From: an uncultured Pedobacter sp.
GTDB lineage: Bacteria; Bacteroidota; Bacteroidia; Sphingobacteriales; Sphingobacteriaceae
DNA: 64,000 nucleotides
Direction of reading: 5' to 3'
NCBI RefSeq assembly: GCF_913776295.1
Contig: NZ_CAJYOJ010000022.1
Location: 1 to 64,000 of the forward strand
Numbering within the stretch: the stretch's first letter is position 1; every line of letters starts with the position of its first letter. The notes under the pieces were generated by a model. It saw only the letters and a program-made list of their open reading frames with translations. It was not told the DNA's origin and made no database searches. This document shows, in pieces, positions 57,257 through 64,000 of the stretch. The position numbers were made by a program, and so were the translations under genes.

Positions 57257-58762
57257 ATGGAAAATTTAATTGAGAAACCTTCTTTCAAATCCCACTACGA
57301 TAACTATATCGGAGGGAAGTTTGTAGCGCCGGTAAAAGGTGCGTATTTCGATAATATATCACCCATTGACGGTAAAGTTTTTACCAGGGCGGCCCATTCT
57401 ACCAAAGAAGATTTAGAATTAGCCGTTGATGCTGCGCATGAGGCCTTTAAAACATGGAGCAAAACCTCTTCTACCGAAAGAAGCATCATCTTGAATAAGA
57501 TTGCACAACGGATGGAGGATAACCTCGAATACCTGGCCACTGTCGAAACCATCGACAACGGAAAAGCGGTTAGGGAAACTTTAGCTGCTGATTTACCGCT
57601 TGGTATAGATCATTTCAGGTATTTTGCCGGTGTGATCCGTGCAGAAGAGGGTTCGTTGTCGGAACTTGATCAAAATACAGTGTCGTTAATCGTACATGAG
57701 CCGATTGGCGTAGTGGCACAAATAATCCCATGGAATTTTCCTCTGTTAATGGGTATCTGGAAACTGGCTCCTGCCCTGGCCGCAGGCAACTGTGTGGTAT
57801 TGAAACCGGCAGAAAGCACCCCCATTTCGATTATGGTTTTAATGGAACTGATTGGTGATTTACTTCCTCCGGGTGTGGTTAATGTGGTAAATGGCTTCGG
57901 TTCAGAACTTGGCCGGGCATTGGTTACTAATCCTAAAATTTCTAAAGCGGCATTTACCGGTTCTACCCCTACCGGAAGATTGGTGATGCAATATGCAACT
58001 GAAAATATCATCCCCGTTACACTGGAACTTGGTGGAAAATCGCCAAATATCTTTTTTAACTCGGTAATGGCAGAAGATGATGCCTTTTTAGATAAAGCAG
58101 TAGAAGGTGCGGTGATGTTTGCCTTAAACCAGGGCGAAATCTGCACCTGTCCCTCGCGTTTACTAATTCAGGAAGATATTTACGAAAAATTCATTGCCAA
58201 AGTAATCGAAAGAACCGAAGCCATAAAAACTGGCAATCCGCTGGATAGAACGGTGATGATGGGAGCGCAGGCTTCGAAAATCCAATATGAAAAAATTGCA
58301 CAATACATTAAACTCGGTAAAGAAGAGGGTGCAGAAGTATTAACCGGTGGAGGGGTAAATGAACTACCTGGCGATTTGGGCAGTGGTTATTATATTAAGC
58401 CAACCATTTTTAAAGGCCATAATAAAATGCGGATTTTCCAGGAGGAGATTTTCGGTCCGGTATTGGCCTTAACGACCTTTAAAACCGTTGAAGAAGCCAT
58501 CGAAATTGCAAACGACACCTTATATGGTTTAGGTGCAGGCGTATGGACGCGCGATGCCCATGAACTTTACCAGGTACCGCGTGCTATCCAGGCAGGACGG
58601 GTGTGGGTGAACCAATATCATGCTTACCCTGCAGGCGCTCCTTTTGGCGGCTACAAACAATCAGGTGTAGGCAGGGAAAACCATAAAATGATGCTTGGGC
58701 ATTACCGCCAGACTAAAAACATGCTGATTTCTTACGATAAAAACAAATTGGGTTTCTTTTAA
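57257..58762 (+). CDS. Aldehyde dehydrogenase (ExaC/AcoD type)
   Basis: A 501-aa NAD-dependent enzyme. [14 protein letters not shown] has the general-base Glu and [11 protein letters not shown] the catalytic Cys (about residue 296); GEICTCPSR is typical of the acetaldehyde dehydrogenase ExaC/AcoD group. It oxidises aldehydes to acids. The DUF779 gene at 58962 often accompanies this enzyme type, and the AraC regulator is divergent. The exact aldehyde is unknown. Confidence 0.93.
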   Translation: MENLIEKPSFKSHYDNYIGGKFVAPVKGAYFDNISPIDGKVFTRAAHSTKEDLELAVDAAHEAFKTWSKTSSTERSIILNKIAQRMEDNLEYLATVETIDNGKAVRETLAADLPLGIDHFRYFAGVIRAEEGSLSELDQNTVSLIVHEPIGVVAQIIPWNFPLLMGIWKLAPALAAGNCVVLKPAESTPISIMVLMELIGDLLPPGVVNVVNGFGSELGRALVTNPKISKAAFTGSTPTGRLVMQYATENIIPVTLELGGKSPNIFFNSVMAEDDAFLDKAVEGAVMFALNQGEICTCPSRLLIQEDIYEKFIAKVIERTEAIKTGNPLDRTVMMGAQASKIQYEKIAQYIKLGKEEGAEVLTGGGVNELPGDLGSGYYIKPTIFKGHNKMRIFQEEIFGPVLALTTFKTVEEAIEIANDTLYGLGAGVWTRDAHELYQVPRAIQAGRVWVNQYHAYPAGAPFGGYKQSGVGRENHKMMLGHYRQTKNMLISYDKNKLGFF

Positions 58763-58961
58763 TTGGATCATAGTTGGTGGTTTATTAAATTGTACACAAG
58801 ATCATAGTTGATGGTTTGTTAGTTCATAGCCTATCCGTTTATTACAATGGCTTGCAAATTAAAAGACATGCGATAAGCACCACGACTATCAGCTACCTGA
58901 TCATTAACCGTCAACCTTAAAAAATCTTTTCTTCTGAAAATCCATTATTAATATTAACATC

Positions 58962-59336
58962 ATGGTAGCCCGAATAGACAGTACAGAAAAAGCCAAAGAA
59001 TTGATTGCAGTACTTAAAGAAAAGCATGGTGAACTCATGTTTTACCAGGCCGGCGGATGTTGCGAAGGCACTCAGCCACAATGTTTTGAAAAAGGTGGTT
59101 ATTACCTCCGGATGCGTGATGTTTGTTTGGGTGAAGTAGAAGGCTGCGAATTTTGGGTAGACAGGGATCTTTTTGAATACTGGAAATTTTCGCACTTTAC
59201 GCTAGATGTGCTCGATGGTTTCGGCGTAGGTGGTTTTTCTGTGGAAACTCCGATGCAAAAAACCTTTAAAATCCATTATCGCTTATTCTCTGAAGAAGAA
59301 TTAGAAAATTTAACTTCGGTTAAAACAGCCGAGTAA
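58962..59336 (+). CDS. DUF779 protein, ALDH partner
   Basis: A 124-aa small protein. A conserved GGCCEGTQPQCF stretch (about residues 29-40) and VCLGEVEGCEFWVD carry several Cys that may bind metal. DUF779 is often next to ExaC-type aldehyde dehydrogenases, as here (200 bp). The function is unknown. A terminator follows at 59359. Confidence 0.88.
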   Translation: MVARIDSTEKAKELIAVLKEKHGELMFYQAGGCCEGTQPQCFEKGGYYLRMRDVCLGEVEGCEFWVDRDLFEYWKFSHFTLDVLDGFGVGGFSVETPMQKTFKIHYRLFSEEELENLTSVKTAE

Positions 59337-59358
59337 GTTTTGTATATTTGGTAAACAC

Positions 59359-59392
59359 AAGTCAGCCCGGGTTAATCCGGCTGACTTTTTTT
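59359..59392 (+). terminator. Terminator after DUF779
   Basis: AAGTCAGCC and GGCTGACTT form a 9-bp stem, followed by a T-run. It closes the ALDH-DUF779 unit. Confidence 0.88.
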
Positions 59393-59476
59393 GTTGACTG
59401 TTCAGTCATGCTGATTTAGGCCAGCATCTTTCCTGTTTCTAAAAATTTATGCAATCTTTGCATTCAAAACAAAATT

Positions 59477-59683
59477 ATGCGTAAACTATTTGCTGTCCTC
59501 TCTACCATCATCACGCTATTTGCCATTAAAGAGGCCGTGTATGTTTTTATTTCTCAGGAAGCAGACGTGGTTAAACAGCGCCCGATCCTGATTGTCATTT
59601 CATTGAGTATCTGTATTCCACTAATTGTGTTATCGCTGTGGCTGTGGTCGCCGCGTGGAAATAAAAACGATCAATCAAATTAA
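59477..59683 (+). CDS. Small two-helix membrane protein
   Basis: A 68-aa protein with two hydrophobic segments (residues 4-24 and 38-58) and a short charged tail. No family was recognised. It overlaps the end of the convergent DCC-family gene by 4 bp. Confidence 0.6.
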   Translation: MRKLFAVLSTIITLFAIKEAVYVFISQEADVVKQRPILIVISLSICIPLIVLSLWLWSPRGNKNDQSN

Positions 59684-60081
59684 GCAATAAACTTACTTTT
59701 CAATTCGGGCGTTGGCACCCAGCAACTCTCCTGCTTTCCCCACCACTTGTAACGGTTTTTAGCTATCCCGTCGTAAACCCAGTCGCGAATGAATTTGGGA
59801 ACGATAATAAATGTATAAAGCAAGGGGATTAATCCATTCAGTTTGCGGGCCACGCGAAGTGCCGCTGATGATTTGGTATAGAGCTTTTCATCCTCCAGCA
59901 ACAGGATGGTATTCAATTTTTCAGGATCTGCATTAAATTTTGGCAGGATTTCTTTGGCATAATCACCTTGTAACGCCGAAAATTTGAATTGGTTCTTTTG
60001 ATCATGCGCGATGACAAACTGTACGGACGAATTGCATAAATTACAAATGCCATCAAAAAAGATTACAGGTTGTCGGATCAT
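59680..60081 (-). CDS. DCC-family thiol-disulfide oxidoreductase-like protein
   Basis: A 133-aa DUF393 protein. FFDGICNLCNSSVQFVI (about residues 8-24) is the family signature with a CxxC pair; LYTKSSAALRVARKL and WWGKQESCWVPTP follow. A thiol-disulfide role is predicted from the CxxC, but it is not experimentally fixed for the family. Confidence 0.88.
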   Translation of the reverse strand: MIRQPVIFFDGICNLCNSSVQFVIAHDQKNQFKFSALQGDYAKEILPKFNADPEKLNTILLLEDEKLYTKSSAALRVARKLNGLIPLLYTFIIVPKFIRDWVYDGIAKNRYKWWGKQESCWVPTPELKSKFIA

Positions 60082-60327
60082 AGACTATAAAAATAATGTT
60101 TTAAACGCAAAAACGGCTTTAATTCCAATCAAAATTAAGCAAAAAGCAGAAAGGTTAAAGATTAAAGCACGTTATCCTGGGTTGGAATAATTTTCGCCCC
60201 TTTTGGCATTTTATTATTTCCATCCACGTAAATTTATTTTTCTCTCTTACTTTTTGACAACGAACAATTTAGCTTCAGAATCGTTAAAACAATCAATGTT
60301 CAACTTTCTAAGCTTAAAACATTTTTA

Positions 60328-60335
60328 TATATTTG
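60328..60335 (+). promoter_or_regulatory. -7 box (TATATTTG) for pyrR
   Basis: A TAnnTTTG match 15 bp before ATG 60351; it overlaps the alternative TTG start at 60333. Confidence 0.55.
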
Positions 60336-60350
60336 CCCAATCCTTCTTCA

Positions 60351-60905
60351 ATGCAAAAGAAAACACTTCTTGACGGACAAAAAATTCAGATTACAATTAA
60401 GAGGCTCTGCCATCAATTAATTGAAAACCACGACGATTTCGCAAATACCGTTTTAATTGGCATACAGCCAAGGGGTATTTTTTTGGCTGACCGCATTCAT
60501 CAGGATCTTCAACAGATCTTAAAAAACAAGAAAATTTTAAAGGGAAACCTTGACATTACTTTCTTCAGAGATGATTTCAGACGAAAAGACGGGCTGGTTA
60601 CCGCCAGCAGTAATTCGATGGATTTCATTATTGAAGGTAAAAAAGTGATCCTGATTGATGATGTACTTTGGACGGGCAGAACCATTAGAGCAGCGCTCGA
60701 CGCCCTGCTTGCTTATGGCCGCCCTGAGAAGGTGGAGCTTTTGGTTTTAATAGACCGAAGGTTTAGCAGACACTTACCTATCGAACCTGATTATATTGGC
60801 CATCAGGTAGACAGCTTAAATTCGCAACAGGTAAAAGTAACCTGGGCCAGCGAAGGCAGTGAAGATAAAGTGATTTTAATATCTGAACCACCCTCTACAA
60901 AATGA
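60351..60905 (+). CDS. pyrR: PyrR (pyrimidine regulator/uracil phosphoribosyltransferase)
   Basis: A 184-aa phosphoribosyltransferase. VILIDDVLWTGRTIRAALDALL (about residues 101-122) is the PRPP-binding loop; IGIQPRGIFLADRI and the basic segment RRKDGLVTASS are PyrR-like. In Bacillus, PyrR represses pyr genes by RNA binding and has uracil phosphoribosyltransferase activity. The gene is 93 bp upstream of pyrB, which fits. No leader attenuator was identified. ATG 60351 is preferred to TTG 60333. Confidence 0.92.
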   Translation: MQKKTLLDGQKIQITIKRLCHQLIENHDDFANTVLIGIQPRGIFLADRIHQDLQQILKNKKILKGNLDITFFRDDFRRKDGLVTASSNSMDFIIEGKKVILIDDVLWTGRTIRAALDALLAYGRPEKVELLVLIDRRFSRHLPIEPDYIGHQVDSLNSQQVKVTWASEGSEDKVILISEPPSTK

Positions 60906-60998
60906 GGCTAAATACCTTCTAAAAAGATTATTTTGACATAGAAGCTCTATCTGGCAATTAAACGATCTATTAAAACAGACAAAAACAATAAATAGAAA

Positions 60999-61928
60999 AT
61001 GGCAGCAGAAAAACTATCAACCCGACATCTTTTAGGCATTAAAGATATTAACCGGAATGATATCGAATTGATTTTCGAAACTGCAGATAATTTCAAGGAA
61101 GTAATTAACCGACCAATCAAAAAGGTTCCTTCACTTCGTGATATTACGATTGCCAATATCTTTTTCGAAAACTCTACCCGTACAAAACTTTCTTTCGAAC
61201 TTGCTGAAAAGCGACTTTCGGCTGATGTAATTAATTTTGCAGCTTCCTCATCGTCGGTAAGCAAAGGCGAAACCCTGATTGACACGGTAAATAACATCCT
61301 GTCAATGAAGGTTGATATGGTAGTAATGCGTCATCCTTATGCCGGGGCAGGTCAGTTTTTAAGTAAACATGTAAAAGCGCAGATTGTAAATGCAGGAGAC
61401 GGGGCGCACGAACACCCTACCCAGGCCTTACTTGATGCTTTCTCCATCCGTCAGAAATTAGGCGATGTTGCGGGTAAAAAAATAGTTATTGTAGGCGATA
61501 TCCTGCACTCCCGTGTAGCCATATCCAACATTCTCTGCCTGCAACGCCTGGGTGCGGAGGTGATGGTTTGCGGTCCTACCACTTTAATTCCGAAACACAT
61601 CCACCAATTGGGTGTAAAAGTTGAACATAATTTAATCAAAGCACTGAACTGGTGTGATGTAGCCAACATGTTACGTATCCAGTTAGAGCGTCAGGACATT
61701 AAATATTTCCCATCTTTAAGGGAATATGCCATGATGTACGGCTTAAATAAACAGATCTTAGATAATCTAGATAAAGAAATCATCGTGATGCACCCTGGTC
61801 CGATAAACAGAGGTGTAGAGATTACCAGCGATGTGGCCGACAGCAAACAATCGATCATTTTAGAACAGGTAGAAAACGGAGTAGCCGTGAGAATGGCCGT
61901 GCTTTATTTGTTAGCCAGTCAGGGGTAG
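60999..61928 (+). CDS. pyrB: Aspartate carbamoyltransferase catalytic subunit
   Basis: A 309-aa enzyme. ENSTRTKLSFELAEKRL (about residues 52-68) is the carbamoyl-phosphate motif and HEHPTQALLDAFSI (about residues 135-148) the second conserved one. It makes carbamoyl aspartate in pyrimidine synthesis. It is the second gene of the pyrR-pyrB pair. Confidence 0.97.
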   Translation: MAAEKLSTRHLLGIKDINRNDIELIFETADNFKEVINRPIKKVPSLRDITIANIFFENSTRTKLSFELAEKRLSADVINFAASSSSVSKGETLIDTVNNILSMKVDMVVMRHPYAGAGQFLSKHVKAQIVNAGDGAHEHPTQALLDAFSIRQKLGDVAGKKIVIVGDILHSRVAISNILCLQRLGAEVMVCGPTTLIPKHIHQLGVKVEHNLIKALNWCDVANMLRIQLERQDIKYFPSLREYAMMYGLNKQILDNLDKEIIVMHPGPINRGVEITSDVADSKQSIILEQVENGVAVRMAVLYLLASQG

Positions 61929-62247
61929 TGTTAGTTCAGTATTCGATTTGTAAATAGTTCATTAGTGCAGGAGGGCATAGTATAGCACGCCGCAGAAAGT
62001 TCAATTAGTATCTAGTTATGCATCAGCTATACTAAAACTAATGTCGAATGAACCTCCACCGAACGCAGTAGCACCAATGACCATTGAACAAATGGCCAAT
62101 GAACCCTTCAACTTTTCCACATTCCGCCAGCCCTTAATACCAAACCAAAAATCCTGTCGTTAATTTGTGTTATTAACAGATGTTAATTACTTCTGTTGAT
62201 AAGCTTTGATACTATTTCTAATTTAGTACCAACCATATTTGAAACCC
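61929..62247. other. Intergenic region before the TPR gene
   Basis: This 319-bp spacer holds low-copy AGTTCATTAG/AATGACCATTGAA-like repeats, related to those at 47680-47730, and an AT-rich promoter region before 62248. No gene and no TAnnTTTG box with good spacing was found. Confidence 0.5.
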
Positions 62248-64000
62248 ATGCAGAAAAGATACCTACTAATTCCGCTAATTTTAGCAGGAAGTTTTAGCAC
62301 TTACGCCCAAGTTAGCGCCGTGCAAAACCTCAACAAAAACTATCAAACGGGCTTAGAATTATTAGACAAAGAAAAATACACGGCAGCCGCCCAACAATTT
62401 AAATTGGTTGAGCTGCAACGTTATAAACCTTCTACCCAAACAGAAAGCAATGCCGAGCTGTCCTTACTAAAGGAGAATGCGAAATTTTATGCAGCCGTTT
62501 GCGCACTGGAATTAACCAATGCCGATGCAGAGAGTCTGTTTCAGGCATTTATCCGCGATTACCCGTTGAACCCCAATACCAAGCTGGCTTATTTCTACGT
62601 AGGCAAAACTTATTTCAACCAAAAAAACTATAAAAAAGCGTTAGAATGGTTCGAAAAAACCGACCCTTCTACCCTTTCGGGAAAACAAAGAAATGAATAC
62701 CAGTTTAAGCAGGGTTACGCTTATTTTGAGCTTAAAGACTACGATAAGGCAGAACCATTATTCGAAAAAGTAAAAAAGGAAGAAGGCGATTTTCAGGAAA
62801 GTGCTACTTACTACTTTGCTTATATCAATTACTTGAACAAAGAGTATAAAACGGCATTGGCCAATTTCGAAAAATTAAAGGGTTCGCCTACTTATGAGGC
62901 CAGTTATCCGTATTACATTACTTCAATGTACTATCTAGACGAACGTTATGATGATGTAATCAGCTATGCTTTGCCAGCTATTCAAAAAACCAAACAGCAG
63001 TTCGAACCAGAGATGTTGAGTTTGGTTGCAGCATCGTACTTTGCAAAATCTGAATTCAAAAATGCGGAAAAGTATTTTGCAGAATATTATGCAAAAGACA
63101 AAAGCGAAACAAAAAACAACCTTTTTATTTATCAGTATGGATACAGTTTGTTCCAAAATAAAAAGTATAAAGAGTCTGTTGCCGTTTTAGAAAAACTAAA
63201 TACTGATGATATTTACCTGCAAAACGGTATGCATACCTTAGGTAAGGCTTTTATACAGTTGGGGAATAAACAGAAAGCACAAAGTGCTTTTTTCAGGGCT
63301 TCGCGTTTAAGTTTCGATAAGGCGATACAGGAAGAAGCCTGGCTAAATTACGCCAAATTAAGTTATGAGTTAGAATTTCATCAACAAGCCCTGGAAGCTA
63401 CACAAGGTTTCCTAAAAACTTTTCCAAAATCGCGTAAAATAAACGAGGCGAAAACTTTATTGGGTGAGGTTTTATTAACCACTAAAAACTATCAGGCTGC
63501 TGTTGATATTTTAGAACCCATCCCTGATAAAACGTTAGAGGCTAAAGAGGCTTATCAGAAGGTGACTTATTTCCGCGGGCTGGAGTTTTATAACGAAAGG
63601 GCATTTCCAAATGCCTTATCTATGTTTCTGCGTTCTGACAAATATCCGGAAGACAATGAAATTTATGCCTTAAACACCTATTGGAAAGCGGAATCGATGT
63701 ACGAACTGCGTAAGTATGGAGAAGCGGTTACCACTTTCGAAAAATTCCTGAAAATGCCTGATGCCGATAAAACGGGCGTGTATAATTTTGCCAACTATGC
63801 TTTAGCGTACGCAGCATTCGAAGATGAGAAATACAGCAAGGCGGCCAACTATTTCGAAAAATTCCTGGCTGGCAATGATAAAGATCAAAAAACCATTGAT
63901 GATGCCACTATCCGTTTAGCCGATTCGTATTTTGTTAATAAGAATTATGGTGATGCGATGGCAAATTACAACAAGATCATCAACAGGCATACCACTTCAG
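62248..64000 (+). CDS. Exported tetratricopeptide-repeat protein (incomplete at window end)
   Basis: The reading frame is open from ATG 62248 to the window end, giving at least 584 residues. The signal peptide is residues 1-21 (TYAQ). Many TPR hairpins follow, with repeated patterns such as YFYVGKTYFNQKNYKKALEWF and YFELKDYDKAEPLF. It is likely a periplasmic or outer-membrane-associated scaffold. The C-terminus is not in this window, so its length and any further domain are unknown. Confidence 0.88.
   Translation, partial: MQKRYLLIPLILAGSFSTYAQVSAVQNLNKNYQTGLELLDKEKYTAAAQQFKLVELQRYKPSTQTESNAELSLLKENAKFYAAVCALELTNADAESLFQAFIRDYPLNPNTKLAYFYVGKTYFNQKNYKKALEWFEKTDPSTLSGKQRNEYQFKQGYAYFELKDYDKAEPLFEKVKKEEGDFQESATYYFAYINYLNKEYKTALANFEKLKGSPTYEASYPYYITSMYYLDERYDDVISYALPAIQKTKQQFEPEMLSLVAASYFAKSEFKNAEKYFAEYYAKDKSETKNNLFIYQYGYSLFQNKKYKESVAVLEKLNTDDIYLQNGMHTLGKAFIQLGNKQKAQSAFFRASRLSFDKAIQEEAWLNYAKLSYELEFHQQALEATQGFLKTFPKSRKINEAKTLLGEVLLTTKNYQAAVDILEPIPDKTLEAKEAYQKVTYFRGLEFYNERAFPNALSMFLRSDKYPEDNEIYALNTYWKAESMYELRKYGEAVTTFEKFLKMPDADKTGVYNFANYALAYAAFEDEKYSKAANYFEKFLAGNDKDQKTIDDATIRLADSYFVNKNYGDAMANYNKIINRHTTS

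Noticed and set aside
60906..60998. PyrR-binding attenuator between pyrR and pyrB
   Set aside because: The spacer is AT-rich with no stable stem-loop or T-run, so no attenuator can be supported.

Overview
This window is chromosomal DNA from a member of the Bacteroidota, most likely a Sphingobacteriaceae such as Pedobacter. The call rests on gene content: Bacteroidota families such as DUF4294 and DUF4783, a bacillithiol-type BshB1 deacetylase, CarboxypepD_reg/beta-barrel outer-membrane proteins and a LytS/LytTR pair. Repeated TAnnTTTG promoter boxes shortly upstream of starts and mostly weak Shine-Dalgarno sequences agree. No tRNA, rRNA, CRISPR array, IS element or prophage was recognised. The species assignment is inference.

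Layout. 1-522 is a repeat-rich spacer. 523-5484 holds a class IV aminotransferase, an RluD-type pseudouridine synthase, an outer-membrane protein, an ACC-deaminase-like PLP enzyme and a divergent HxlR regulator/quinone-reductase-like pair. 5518-21142 is the accessory highlight, a minus-strand class I lanthipeptide-type cluster. In transcription order it contains a TonB-receptor-like beta-barrel protein, a 66-aa double-glycine precursor, a full-length LanB dehydratase, a LanC-like cyclase, an unknown helical protein, a tandemly duplicated GT25-like protein, a C39-peptidase ABC exporter, a HlyD adaptor, a GT51 transglycosylase with an unusual N-terminal region and a NodB-type deacetylase. The LanC homologue has lost two of its three zinc ligands. 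A LytTR response regulator and a LytS-like kinase (21513-23592) are transcribed divergently next to it.

23820-32007 carries lysine 6-aminotransferase, a glutaryl-CoA-dehydrogenase-like enzyme, a thiol/redox group (DUF4294, glutathione peroxidase, bshB1) and bifunctional RelA/SpoT. 32191-36206 has a Fur-family regulator, purA, a broken RelE/ParE toxin with its intact small upstream gene, and pabB. 36207-41846 has tandem non-coding repeats, an M48 lipoprotein protease, plsY, nadC, a DUF4783 protein and gpmI with a lipoprotein. 41882-53955 is largely housekeeping: a TPR protein, lon, an LpxR-like deacylase, arfB, cmk, a DUF1080 hydrolase, TPM and SH3 membrane proteins, and rpsA. 54334-64000 has a GH20 hexosaminidase, an AraC regulator beside an aldehyde dehydrogenase/DUF779 pair, a DCC-family protein, pyrR-pyrB and a TPR protein that runs off the window.

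In the lanthipeptide cluster the parts fit together. LanB would dehydrate Ser/Thr in the Cys-rich core and the LanC homologue would be expected to close thioether rings. The C39 domain of the exporter would cut after the GG motif while HlyD bridges the envelope. The glycosyltransferase, transglycosylase and deacetylase genes suggest an envelope or peptidoglycan connection, possibly self-protection, since no LanFEG or LanI was seen. That role is inference. Non-coding DNA is rich in dispersed inverted repeats, two of which share an identical 27-bp palindromic core.
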